A stretch of DNA of 64,000 bases from Helicobacter cetorum MIT 00-7128 (lineage in GTDB: Bacteria; Campylobacterota; Campylobacteria; Campylobacterales; Helicobacteraceae), in the NCBI RefSeq assembly GCF_000259255.1, contig NC_017737.1, positions 682,001 through 746,000 of the forward strand, in the 5' to 3' direction. Each line of letters starts with the position of its first letter. Position 1 is the first letter of the stretch. Below, in pieces: positions 45,481 to 54,511 of this stretch. Below the pieces are notes generated by a model. That model was not told the origin of the DNA and made no database searches. It worked only from the letters and a program-made list of their open reading frames with translations. The translations under genes and the position numbers were made by a program.

Positions 45481-46497
45481 CTAAAACAGACTTGCTCTTG
45501 TAGGGTTAGTGGTGGGGATATCCAACAACTTATAAGTTTTAGGTGTAGCGATTCTTCCTCTAGCAGTGCGTTCTAAATAGCCATTAGCGAGTAAAAAAGG
45601 CTCAATCACATCTTCAATCGTGTTTTCATCTTCTCTCATTGATGCAGCAATCGTGTTTAAACCCACCGGCTTTCCTTGAGCGTTGGCTAACAAGGATAAA
45701 TACATCAAATCCGCTTCATCAAAGCCTAATTCATTCACACCTAATTCATTTAAAGCATGCAAAGTAATGTTTAAATCCATTAAACTTGAATTTTTTACCA
45801 AAGCAAAATCACGCACCCTTTTTAAAAGCCTTAAAGCAATTCTAGGTGTGCCTCTACTTCTTTTAGCAATTTCATTAGCGCTTTCTTCTTCTATGTTTTG
45901 ATTGAGTTTTAACGCCGCCTTCTTAATAATGAGAGCTAATTCACTAGGGCTATAAAATTGCATTCTAAAACTCATGCCAAATCTATCTCTTAAAGGATTA
46001 GAGAGCATTCCAGCACGAGTAGTAGCACCTATTAAAGTGAAAGGGGGTAAATCAATTTTAATGGTTTGAGCTGCTGGGCCTGAGCCTATGATAATATCTA
46101 GTCTAAAATCTTCCATAGCTGGGTATAAAATCTCTTCAATAGCAGGGCTAAGCCTGTGGATTTCATCAATAAAAAGAATGTCCTTAGCTTGTAAGTTAGT
46201 GAGAATGGCAGCTAAATCACCGCTTTTTTCTATCATAGGAGCGGCTGTGATTTTGATGTTGGTTTCCATTTCTTTGGCAATGATATGACTAATAGAAGTT
46301 TTACCCAAACCCGGTGGGCCAAAAAAGAGCATGTGGTCTAAACTTTCTTGGCGTTTTTTAGCGGCTTGGATAGAAATTTGTAAATTGCTCTTAATTTTTT
46401 CTTGACCGATATAATCTTCCCAAAGATTAGGGCGCAAACTCACTTCTTGAGAAGTTTCAAAATCTAAAGTTTCTAAATTGACTAAGCGTTCTTTCAT
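45481..46497 (-). CDS. ruvB: Holliday junction branch migration helicase RuvB
   Basis: 338-residue AAA+ motor that drives branch migration with RuvA. Walker [10 protein letters not shown], Walker [10 protein letters not shown], sensor 1 [19 protein letters not shown], sensor 2 [15 protein letters not shown], and a C-terminal winged helix ending [16 protein letters not shown]. Abuts panB with no gap. Confidence 0.97.
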   Translation of the reverse strand: MKERLVNLETLDFETSQEVSLRPNLWEDYIGQEKIKSNLQISIQAAKKRQESLDHMLFFGPPGLGKTSISHIIAKEMETNIKITAAPMIEKSGDLAAILTNLQAKDILFIDEIHRLSPAIEEILYPAMEDFRLDIIIGSGPAAQTIKIDLPPFTLIGATTRAGMLSNPLRDRFGMSFRMQFYSPSELALIIKKAALKLNQNIEEESANEIAKRSRGTPRIALRLLKRVRDFALVKNSSLMDLNITLHALNELGVNELGFDEADLMYLSLLANAQGKPVGLNTIAASMREDENTIEDVIEPFLLANGYLERTARGRIATPKTYKLLDIPTTNPTRASLF

Positions 46498-47310
46498 TTA
46501 ATTATAGCTTTCTAATTCATTAGGAAAAACGCCATTTTTGACATCATCAGCGTATTGTTTGATAGCACTTTGAACCAACTCTTTTCCATTAAGATACTCG
46601 CGCACAAATTTTGGTTTAAAGCTATCAAAAAAGCCTAGCATATCACTCCACACCAAAATCTGTCCGTCGCAATCTTTGCCACTCCCTATGCCGATAGTGG
46701 GGATTTTAACTTTTTGAGTGATTTCTTGTGCAATAGGGGTGGTTATACCTTCTAAAACAAGTAGCCCAACTCCAGCTTCTTCTAAACTCAGAGCATCATC
46801 TAAAAGTTTTTTCTTTTGTTCTTCGTTTCTACCTTTAATTTTATAGCCCCCATCAAGACGCACAAATTGGGGCATTAAGCCGATGTGTCCTACCACAATA
46901 ATGCCTTCGTTTGTGAGCGTTTTAATCAAACTCGCTTTTTCTTTTCCCCCTTCTAATTTAATCGCGCTCGCTTGAGTTTCTTTATAAACTCTAATAGCGT
47001 TTTTTAGGGCTGTTTTTTCATCTTTATAGCTTCCAAAGGGCAAATCTGTGATGATAAAAGGAATCTTAGCGCCTGCACACACCGCTTTAGTGTGATAGAG
47101 CATCATATCCATACTCGCACTTAAAGTGTCATTTTGAGCCAAAAAACTCATATTCAAGCTATCACCGACTAAAATCACATCTACTAAGGAATCAAACATT
47201 TTAGCAAATAATGCATCATAAGCGGTGGTGGCGGTAATTTTTTCTTGATTCTTTTTAGCTTGAAGGGTGTTTAGAGTGATTTTTTTTGTGGGGGCAGTTT
47301 GCAAACTCAT
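46498..47310 (-). CDS. panB: 3-methyl-2-oxobutanoate hydroxymethyltransferase
   Basis: First committed step of pantothenate (coenzyme A) synthesis: adds a hydroxymethyl group to ketoisovalerate. 270 residues. Motifs: [26 protein letters not shown] (metal Asp), [45 protein letters not shown]. Promoter region is divergent from the outer membrane gene at 47503. Confidence 0.96.
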   Translation of the reverse strand: MSLQTAPTKKITLNTLQAKKNQEKITATTAYDALFAKMFDSLVDVILVGDSLNMSFLAQNDTLSASMDMMLYHTKAVCAGAKIPFIITDLPFGSYKDEKTALKNAIRVYKETQASAIKLEGGKEKASLIKTLTNEGIIVVGHIGLMPQFVRLDGGYKIKGRNEEQKKKLLDDALSLEEAGVGLLVLEGITTPIAQEITQKVKIPTIGIGSGKDCDGQILVWSDMLGFFDSFKPKFVREYLNGKELVQSAIKQYADDVKNGVFPNELESYN

Positions 47311-47502
47311 AATATTTGTAACTTCCTTATATTTTAAGTTTTATCGTTTTTGTTACGATAGCGTGTTTATCATTGTAGCATGACTTTGAGCTTGGGGGGA
47401 CACTTTACTATTTTTCAAGGAGCATCTTTTAAGAGTTCAAAAGTTTTTCTAGTATAATTCAAGGTAATTTTTGAAAAAATAGACAAGGAGAATAAGTCTA
47501 AT

Positions 47503-48225
47503 TTGGGTTTAGAAAGACAAAAATTTTTAGCGCTTTTATTAGGGGTATGCACACATTTGGGTGCTATTGACTACGATACCTTAGACCCTAAATATTACAA
47601 ATATATCAAGTATTACAAGGCTTATGAAGACAAAGAAGTTGAAGAATTAATTAGGGATTTAAAGCGAGCCAATGCTAAAAGTGGGTTAATCTTGGGGGTG
47701 AATACCGGTTTTTTTTATAACCATGAAATCATGCTTAAAACCAATAGCTCTAGTATTACGGGCAATATTTTAAATTACTTGTTTGCCTATGGTTTGCGCT
47801 TTGGCTATCAAACTTTTAAACCATCACTTTTTGCACGCTTGGTTAAGCCAAATATTATCGGTAGGCGTGTGTATATTCAATACTATGGGGGTGCACCCAA
47901 AAAGGCTGAATTTGGAAATGTGGGATTCCAATCTGTGATGATTAATGGGGATTTTTTATTGGATTTTCCTTTACCCTTTGTGGGGAAGTATCTTTATATG
48001 GGGGGCTATATGGGCTTGGGGCTAGGTGTGATAGCACAAGGGACAAATCATAATGCTGAATGGGGCATGTCATTTAATACAGGTTTAGCTATTACAGTGC
48101 TAGAAAAAAATCGCATTGAATTTGAATTTAAAGTTTTGAATAACTTTCCTTTTTTGCACGCTAATCCTTCAAGTCAAACTTGGTGGGGTGCTTTAGCTAG
48201 TGTGGGGTATCAATATGTATTCTAA
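47503..48225 (+). CDS. Outer membrane beta-barrel protein A of a trio
   Basis: 240 residues, predicted secreted: hydrophobic N-terminus (FLALLLGVCTHLGA) then alternating strands (SGLILGVNTGFFYNHEIML) and a C-terminal YQYVF, the aromatic barrel signal. TTG start with AAGGAG about 12 bp upstream, so the start is moderately sure. First of three tandem outer membrane protein genes, as in the conserved H. pylori block between panB and minC. Confidence 0.8.
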   Translation: MGLERQKFLALLLGVCTHLGAIDYDTLDPKYYKYIKYYKAYEDKEVEELIRDLKRANAKSGLILGVNTGFFYNHEIMLKTNSSSITGNILNYLFAYGLRFGYQTFKPSLFARLVKPNIIGRRVYIQYYGGAPKKAEFGNVGFQSVMINGDFLLDFPLPFVGKYLYMGGYMGLGLGVIAQGTNHNAEWGMSFNTGLAITVLEKNRIEFEFKVLNNFPFLHANPSSQTWWGALASVGYQYVF

Positions 48226-49003
48226 GGTGTTAAGATTCTTGTTGATATGGGGAGTTTTTAGCGCTATAGCTCAAGCTACAGATGAAAAAGAGCCCTTAGA
48301 AATTAAACCCACACCTGAAAGCGAGAATCAAACCCAAGAAGAGCAATACAAACAAGCTCTACTTCTTAAAGAGATTCAGCAAAAGAAACGCCGATTATAT
48401 ATGCTAAGGGGCGAACTTTACAAACAAGAACAAGCCCTTCTTAGTCAAAATATGGCACAAAGAAAGAGTGGGTTTTTTGTAGGGGTTTTACTAGGTGAAA
48501 TTGGCATTAAAGCATATCCTTATTACAATACGCAAGAATTAGGAAGAATTCAAGCTTATCCTTTGTTGTATGGAGTTAGAGGAGGGTATCAAAAATATTT
48601 TTCTAATGGAATTAGCGGATTGCGTTTTTATGGGGAATATCTAGGGGGAGGGTTAAAAGGGTTTAAAAATAATGCTCTAGCGTCTTATCAAATTGCAAGC
48701 ATGAACTTAGACTTAATTATGGATAAGCCTATTGATAGAGAAAAAAAATTTGCTTTAGGGATATTTGGAGGTATTGGGGTAGGTTGGAATGGCATGTATC
48801 AAAAATTGCAAGATGTGAAAGGCTATTCGCAACCAAATGATTTTAATTTAGTGTTAAATCTTGGAGTAACTATGACGCTTAATCTCAAACACCGCTTTGA
48901 ATTGGCGCTTAAGATGCCTCCCTTAAAAGATGCAAATTCAAAGTTCTTATATTATTTTAAAAGCACGAATATTTATTACATTAGTTATAATTATTTGCTA
49001 TAG
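48215..49003 (+). CDS. Outer membrane beta-barrel protein B of a trio
   Basis: 262 residues from ATG 48215 (GTGGGG just upstream; a GTG 15 bp earlier is possible). Signal peptide ending near AIAQA, a charged helical segment (about 25-75, KALLLKEIQQKKRRLYML-like), then a barrel (GFFVGVLLGEIGIK, GVRGGYQKYF) ending YNYLL. Overlaps the previous gene by 11 bp. Helical periplasmic segment plus barrel is shared with the next gene. Confidence 0.8.
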   Translation: MYSKVLRFLLIWGVFSAIAQATDEKEPLEIKPTPESENQTQEEQYKQALLLKEIQQKKRRLYMLRGELYKQEQALLSQNMAQRKSGFFVGVLLGEIGIKAYPYYNTQELGRIQAYPLLYGVRGGYQKYFSNGISGLRFYGEYLGGGLKGFKNNALASYQIASMNLDLIMDKPIDREKKFALGIFGGIGVGWNGMYQKLQDVKGYSQPNDFNLVLNLGVTMTLNLKHRFELALKMPPLKDANSKFLYYFKSTNIYYISYNYLL

Positions 49004-49013
49004 AGGCTAATAA

Positions 49014-49982
49014 ATGGGTTTAATCAAGCAAAAGTTATTATTGGGTATATCACTAGCAGTAGGGCTTGAGGCCTCTAATGTGCAAATGCTAGAAGAAGAA
49101 AGCAGGCAATTAGATGAAAAAATTCAAAATTTAGAACAACAAATTTTAAAAAAAAGCGTTTCTAAAAAGCCTTTGGAAAAAGATGGTTTTGAAGAAGAAT
49201 ACATGCAACGAGCGCACCCAAAAATTTCTTTAAAGAAAAGAAACAAATTGCTTAAGGCTTACTCTATAGCTGAAAAAAAGAGTGGGGTATTTTTAGGGGG
49301 TGGGTATGCTTATGGTGTGTTTAATTTGTCCTATCAAGGAGACATGCTAGATAAATATGGTGCGAATGCCTCTAGTGCGTTTCTAAACAATGTAGCCTTA
49401 AAAGCACCTGTATCTATGATTAGCGCTAGATTTGGTTATCAAAAATATTTTGTGCCTTATTTTGGGACACGCTTTTATGGGGATTTATTGCTTGGGGGTG
49501 GGACATTAAAAGAGATTATGCTTAAGCAATCTGTAGGCTCGTTTTTTTACGCTTTGGGGGCTGTAAATACAGATTTATTATTTGATATGCCTCTTGATTT
49601 TAAAACCAAGAAACATTTTTTAGGAATTTATGCGGGTTTTGGTATAGGGCTTATGCTTTATCAAGATAAGCCAAATCAAAATGCAAGAGAATTGATTGTA
49701 AAGGATTTTAAAAGTTCTAATTTATTATGGAAATCTCTTATTGAAGTAGATTATACTTTTAATGTGGGACTTAGTTTAACCCTTTTTAGAAAACATCGCT
49801 TAGAGATTGGCACTAAATTACCTATTAGCTATTTAAGAATGGGAGTAGAAGAGGGGGCAAGTTATCAAGGTGTGATAGAAGTAGATTCAAACAAGCAAGA
49901 GGATAAGCGCTTGTTAATTTCAGCTAATAATAAATTCAAGCGTTCTAGCTTTTTATTGGTCAATTATGCGTATATTTTTTAG
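49014..49982 (+). CDS. Outer membrane beta-barrel protein C of a trio
   Basis: 322 residues. Signal peptide MGLIKQKLLLGISLAVGLEA, coiled-coil-like stretch (MLEEESRQLDEKIQNLEQQI), then barrel strands (GVFLGGGYAYGVFNL, SARFGYQKYFVPYFGTRFY) and C-terminal YAYIF. The GYQKYF motif is shared with the preceding gene, suggesting tandem duplication. Function unknown. Confidence 0.8.
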   Translation: MGLIKQKLLLGISLAVGLEASNVQMLEEESRQLDEKIQNLEQQILKKSVSKKPLEKDGFEEEYMQRAHPKISLKKRNKLLKAYSIAEKKSGVFLGGGYAYGVFNLSYQGDMLDKYGANASSAFLNNVALKAPVSMISARFGYQKYFVPYFGTRFYGDLLLGGGTLKEIMLKQSVGSFFYALGAVNTDLLFDMPLDFKTKKHFLGIYAGFGIGLMLYQDKPNQNARELIVKDFKSSNLLWKSLIEVDYTFNVGLSLTLFRKHRLEIGTKLPISYLRMGVEEGASYQGVIEVDSNKQEDKRLLISANNKFKRSSFLLVNYAYIF

Positions 49983-49999
49983 GGTGTAAGGTTTTTGTA

Positions 50000-51352
50000 A
50001 TGGGTTTTAGAATTTTGGCATTGAGTGTATTTGTTTTTGTGGGTTATTTAACTTACAATATGATTATTACTAAAGATGGAGCCTTGAGTTTTGCTCTAAA
50101 TGATAAAGAAAATATTACAAAAGCAACATTTTTTTGGGATTTACAACACCCCATTAAAGTGCGTATTGATGCACCAAAAGGTATTAAGCGCTACCAACTC
50201 AAAGCTACAACAAAAGATAATTTAGTGATTTATGAAAAAGAGGTGCTTGTATTAGACAAGCCTAAGTCCTTAGAAGTCTTATTGCCAAAACCAGAGATTC
50301 AAGGGCTAGAAGGGCGTCATATCACTTATGAATTTAAGGCTTATGATTGGAGTTATGCGCATTTCTTTGATGGTAATTTAGCAAAGTTTCAATGTGATGT
50401 GCGTATTGATACTACAAAGCCTTTGCTTAAGGTTTTAGCGCATTCCCCAAGTATTGCTTACGGAGGTAGTGCGCTCGTGGTTTTTGAGGCTATTGATGAA
50501 AATTTATCTAAAGCTTTTGTGCGCATTAAAGAAAAAGAATTTGAGGCTTTTAGACTCAAAGAGTATCAAGGACGCAATATTTTTATATCTTTAGTGCCAT
50601 GGACACATGGAATTAAGGATTTTAAGGCTTTTATTGTGGCTCAGGATAAAGCTTATAATATTGCTAGTAAGCCTCTTTTGTTCAAAAGGAAAACACATCG
50701 TATTAAGGATGCTAATTATAGTATTCAGGCTATAGAAGAGGGTCTTTCTCGCATGGAATTATCATTGAATTTTAAGCAAGATTTTAAAAAGAATTTTGAA
50801 CAAACTTTACTAAAAGCACTCAATCAAACTCGTCAGCAAAATTTAGATACTTTCAAGCAAGAGGCTATGCAACAAGGATTTTTCTATAAGGACTTTTTAA
50901 ATTTTAAAGCTCTTGCGCCTATGGGAGATGATACTAAAATTGTGGGGCATTTTTTGGAAAATCGTCGTTTTTTAAAAGGCACGCAAGTATTAGCTCAAAT
51001 TTTGCATCTTGGTGTAGATTTGAGAGCAAAAAAGGGCAAGCCTTTGGTGTTTCAAAATTCGGTTCAAAAAATTTGGCGCAAAAATTTAGAATTTTTTGGG
51101 GATAGCGCGTTGTATTGTTATGGGCTAGGGCTTTGTGCGTTTTTCTCTCATTTAAAACCCTCTTTAAAAACACCTCAAGAATTTGTAGGTAGTAGTGGGT
51201 TTGAAGTAGGGGGTCATTTGCATATGGGAGTGTTGGTTCAAGGGGTGTTGGTGCGTCCTAATGAATGGCTTAGTCAAACTTGGATTGATGATAACATTAT
51301 TGCCCCACTTATCCTTGCTAAGTCTATTCTCTCAAACAATAAGGAAAATTAA
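50000..51352 (+). CDS. M23-like peptidoglycan endopeptidase, membrane-anchored
   Basis: 450 residues. N-terminal signal anchor (about 3-20), long beta-rich periplasmic region, and a C-terminal LytM/M23-type domain: ILHLGVDLRAKKGKPLVF (H-x3-D zinc ligands) and SSGFEVGGHLHMGVLVQGV (H-x-H). The segment between these is short and atypical, so activity should not be assumed. M23 enzymes trim peptidoglycan crosslinks and affect cell shape in Helicobacter. Its stop overlaps the minC start. Confidence 0.85.
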   Translation: MGFRILALSVFVFVGYLTYNMIITKDGALSFALNDKENITKATFFWDLQHPIKVRIDAPKGIKRYQLKATTKDNLVIYEKEVLVLDKPKSLEVLLPKPEIQGLEGRHITYEFKAYDWSYAHFFDGNLAKFQCDVRIDTTKPLLKVLAHSPSIAYGGSALVVFEAIDENLSKAFVRIKEKEFEAFRLKEYQGRNIFISLVPWTHGIKDFKAFIVAQDKAYNIASKPLLFKRKTHRIKDANYSIQAIEEGLSRMELSLNFKQDFKKNFEQTLLKALNQTRQQNLDTFKQEAMQQGFFYKDFLNFKALAPMGDDTKIVGHFLENRRFLKGTQVLAQILHLGVDLRAKKGKPLVFQNSVQKIWRKNLEFFGDSALYCYGLGLCAFFSHLKPSLKTPQEFVGSSGFEVGGHLHMGVLVQGVLVRPNEWLSQTWIDDNIIAPLILAKSILSNNKEN

Positions 51353-51939
51353 TGTTAAAAATCAATCAAAAAAATGTGCATGTGTTTGAAATTGAAAGCC
51401 AATCATCTCAAAAAATTATAGAATTTTTAGAAAAGAATCAAGAGTTATTGCATTCTTTTTTAATTATTTTTAAACAAGAAATAGAACCTTTAGTAAAAGC
51501 AAAGCTTAAAGAGTATGATTTATTATTTTTAGAGACTACACGCTCTTTAAGAGGGCGCAATGTGCTTTCTCAAAAAACCGAACAAAATTGCATAGAAAAC
51601 AAGAATTCCTTATCCCAATCATCTCATAAAACCATTGTTTATAAACGCAATATTAGAAGTGGCGAGGAAATCAATAGTGCTGAAAACTTAGTTTTTTTGG
51701 GCAATGTGAATAATGGGGCTAAAATTATCTCAGAAGGTTGCATTTCTATCTATGGGACTTGTGAGGGGGCAATTATTTGTTTTGGGGAATGCTTAGTGCT
51801 TAGAGAGGTTCATACATCTCAGATTGTTTTTCAAGGTGCAATTTTACTAGAAAAAGATATAGAACGCCTTCAAGGAAGCAAAAAACTTAAAGTGATTACA
51901 AAAAATGGCGATTTACTAGACATAAAGGAATTAACATGA
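51352..51939 (+). CDS. minC: Septum site-determining protein MinC
   Basis: FtsZ-assembly inhibitor that, with MinD, blocks polar division. 195 residues. Short N-terminal domain, low-complexity linker rich in Asn/Ser, and C-terminal beta-helix domain ([35 protein letters not shown]). minD and minE are not in the window. Overlaps lpxC by 4 bp. Confidence 0.93.
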   Translation: MLKINQKNVHVFEIESQSSQKIIEFLEKNQELLHSFLIIFKQEIEPLVKAKLKEYDLLFLETTRSLRGRNVLSQKTEQNCIENKNSLSQSSHKTIVYKRNIRSGEEINSAENLVFLGNVNNGAKIISEGCISIYGTCEGAIICFGECLVLREVHTSQIVFQGAILLEKDIERLQGSKKLKVITKNGDLLDIKELT

Positions 51940-52823
51940 GACAAATAACTATTGAAAAATCCGTTGAATTAGTAGGAATTGGCTTACACAAGGGTGTTCC
52001 TGTAAAGCTCGTTTTAGAACCGCTTAGTCAAAATCAAGGCATTGTGTTTTATCGCAAGGATTTAGGGGTTAAAATCCCTTTAAAGCCTGAAAACATCATT
52101 GATACTAAAATGGCAACCGTTTTAGGCAAAGATGAGGCTAGGATTTCAACTATTGAGCATTTGCTTTCAGCAGTTCATGCCTATGGTATTGATAATTTGG
52201 AAATTTCTGTAGATAATGAAGAAATTCCTATCATGGATGGGAGCGCTTTGACTTATTGCATGCTTTTAGATGAGGCAGGATTGCAAGAATTAGATGCACC
52301 TAAGAAAGTGATGAAAATTAAGCGTGCAGTTGAGGTTAAAGAGGGCGATAAATTTGCTAAGGTAGAGCCAGATGAGCAATTTTCTTTAGATTTTACTATT
52401 AATTTTGAACACCCCATTATTGCTGAGCAAGCGTATCATTTTAATTTTAGCAAACAGGCCTATAAAGATGAAATCGCAAAAGCTCGCACTTTTGGATTTT
52501 TACAAGAAGTGAATTATTTACGCTCTATTGGTTTAGCTAAGGGTGGGAGTTTGAATAATTGCATTGTGCTAGATGAGAATAGCATTTTGAATAAAGAGGG
52601 CTTAAGGTGCGAAAAGGAATTCGTGCGCCATAAAATTTTAGATGCTATAGGAGATTTAACAGCGTTGGGAATGCCTATGATAGGGAAATACACTTCCTTT
52701 TCAGGGAGTCATAAACTTAACTCAATGTTGGTTAAAGCCATACTAGCTGATGCAAAAAATTATGAAGTGTTAGAAAACACAGAACTAGCCAAAGAAGTAG
52801 TCTTGCAAAAAGCTTTTGCTTAA
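51936..52823 (+). CDS. lpxC: UDP-3-O-acyl-N-acetylglucosamine deacetylase
   Basis: Zn enzyme for the committed step of lipid A synthesis. 295 residues. Motifs: [34 protein letters not shown] (zinc His), [25 protein letters not shown], and [14 protein letters not shown] with the remaining zinc His and Asp. Followed 16 bp later by the TsaB-like gene. Confidence 0.96.
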   Translation: MRQITIEKSVELVGIGLHKGVPVKLVLEPLSQNQGIVFYRKDLGVKIPLKPENIIDTKMATVLGKDEARISTIEHLLSAVHAYGIDNLEISVDNEEIPIMDGSALTYCMLLDEAGLQELDAPKKVMKIKRAVEVKEGDKFAKVEPDEQFSLDFTINFEHPIIAEQAYHFNFSKQAYKDEIAKARTFGFLQEVNYLRSIGLAKGGSLNNCIVLDENSILNKEGLRCEKEFVRHKILDAIGDLTALGMPMIGKYTSFSGSHKLNSMLVKAILADAKNYEVLENTELAKEVVLQKAFA

Positions 52824-52839
52824 AATTAAGGTCTAATTT

Positions 52840-53337
52840 TTGAATGTAGATTTGGTGCTAGTATCTTTAGGGCAAGAGGTGCTACTTGGAGTATATCAAG
52901 AAAATTGTTTGCGCACTTCTTATATTTCAAAATTAAAAACAAGCGAGGGGTTAGTAGAGGTATTTTCTCAAGCGTTTGAGGATTTTTCAAACTCTCAAAA
53001 ATATCCGCAAACTCCAATTATTGATGGGATATATTATGCTAAGGGACCAGGGAGTTTTACTAGCTTAAAACTCACGCATATTTTTTTACATACCTTAGCT
53101 TTAATTCATGGCTTTGAATTGTATTCAACGACAGGCTTTTATTTTAATGATAACACGCCTATTTTGGCATATGCTAATAAGTATTTTGAGCCCCATTCCA
53201 ATAAAGAGGATTTTAAAGGCTTAACTAGCGTAGCCAGTTTAAAAGAGATGCCAAAAGATTTTACTTTACCTAGCAAGCTAGAAAAAGAAAATTTTTCTCA
53301 ATTCAATGCACCATTTTACATTTTACCCCCCATTTAG
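52840..53337 (+). CDS. TsaB-like protein (tRNA t6A biosynthesis)
   Basis: 165 residues, short for TsaB (usually about 220-230). The family motif YYAKGPGSFTSLKLTH is clear, in an ASKHA-like N-terminal fold. In bacteria TsaB pairs with TsaD and TsaE to make t6A at position 37 of ANN-reading tRNAs. TTG start with AAGG upstream. Between lpxC and thrB, as in H. pylori. Confidence 0.85.
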   Translation: MNVDLVLVSLGQEVLLGVYQENCLRTSYISKLKTSEGLVEVFSQAFEDFSNSQKYPQTPIIDGIYYAKGPGSFTSLKLTHIFLHTLALIHGFELYSTTGFYFNDNTPILAYANKYFEPHSNKEDFKGLTSVASLKEMPKDFTLPSKLEKENFSQFNAPFYILPPI

Positions 53338-53388
53338 TGTATAATACCAACTAAAAGTAAAACAGCCATAGCATAGGGGTTTTGAATT

Positions 53389-54270
53389 TTGGTGGTAAGT
53401 GTCCCTGCAACAAGTGCAAATTTAGGCCCCGGATTTGATTGTTTGGGTTTGAGCTTGAATTTGCGTAATCGTTTTTTTATTGAATCTAACGCTTTTCATG
53501 CGGTGAAACTCATTGGCGAGGGCGAGGGTATTGCGAAGTTTTTAACGGACAATATCTTCACTAAAGTGTTTTATAAAACCTTAAAAGCACACGGCATGGA
53601 AAGTTCTTTTAAATTCTTATTGCACAATAAGATTCCTATTACACGAGGTATGGGGTCAAGCTCAGCCATGATTGTTGGGGCTATTACAGCGGCTTTTTCG
53701 TTGCTTGGGCGCACGCTAGATAAAGAGAGTATTTTAAATACAGCCTTAGTCTATGAGCCTCACCCTGATAATATTACGCCTGCAGTTTATGGGGGCTTTA
53801 ATGTGGCTTTGGTAGAAAAACACAAAGTTTCTAGCCTTAAAGTCAAATTGCCTTCTTATTTAAAGGCGGTTATGGTGATTCCAAATAGAGCTACTTCTAC
53901 TAAGCAGTCTCGCCAAGTTTTACCCAAGCGCTATAGCGCACAAGAAAGTGTTTTTAACCTTTCGCATGCAAGCTTGATGACTATGGCAATTACGCAAGGC
54001 AAATGGGAAATGCTACGCTTATGCTCTAAGGATAGAATGCACCAAAATAGGCGCATGCAAGCTTATCCGGTCTTATTTGTGATTCAAAAGCTTGCTTTAG
54101 AAAACAATGCTTTAATGAGCACACTCTCAGGAAGTGGCTCATCGTTTTTTAACATGTGTTATGAAGAAGATGCCCCAAAGTTAAAGCAAGTTTTAAGCAA
54201 GAAATTCCCTAAATTTAGGGTAGCGGTTTTAGACTTTGATAATGAGGGAGTTGTCATTGAGAAAGAATGA
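53389..54270 (+). CDS. thrB: Homoserine kinase
   Basis: GHMP-family kinase that phosphorylates homoserine for threonine synthesis. 293 residues. VPATSANLGPGFDCLG at the N-terminus, ATP loop PITRGMGSSSAMIVGAI, and C-terminal STLSGSGSSFFNM. TTG start with AGGGG 9 bp upstream. Confidence 0.96.
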   Translation: MVVSVPATSANLGPGFDCLGLSLNLRNRFFIESNAFHAVKLIGEGEGIAKFLTDNIFTKVFYKTLKAHGMESSFKFLLHNKIPITRGMGSSSAMIVGAITAAFSLLGRTLDKESILNTALVYEPHPDNITPAVYGGFNVALVEKHKVSSLKVKLPSYLKAVMVIPNRATSTKQSRQVLPKRYSAQESVFNLSHASLMTMAITQGKWEMLRLCSKDRMHQNRRMQAYPVLFVIQKLALENNALMSTLSGSGSSFFNMCYEEDAPKLKQVLSKKFPKFRVAVLDFDNEGVVIEKE

Positions 54271-54511
54271 GATTAAAATACGCATGTGTGTGGCATGCAG
54301 AATCCGTCAATCTCAAGATGATTTGTTGCGTTTGAAAAGTTTTGAGGGGGCTTTGATAGATTTTGATGGTAAAGGGCGTAGTTTTTATGTGTGTAAGGAT
54401 TGTTTAAAAGGCGGAGAAAAAAAGTTGCTTAAGGCAATTTTAAGGGTAAAGAATGCCCCTAAAAACCCTGAAAAAATTATTACTTGGATTAAGGAGAAAA
54501 GCATAGTATGA
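54242..54511 (+). CDS. YlxR-family RNA-binding protein
   Basis: 89 residues from ATG 54242; an in-frame TTG lies at 54236. It overlaps the thrB end by 29 bp. YlxR motif RMCVACRIRQSQDDLLRLK, then FDGKGRSFYVCKDCLK. Stands directly before infB as in most bacteria; overlaps it by 4 bp. Probably RNA-binding, role in translation or transcription regulation unproven here. Confidence 0.88.
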   Translation: MRELSLRKNEIKIRMCVACRIRQSQDDLLRLKSFEGALIDFDGKGRSFYVCKDCLKGGEKKLLKAILRVKNAPKNPEKIITWIKEKSIV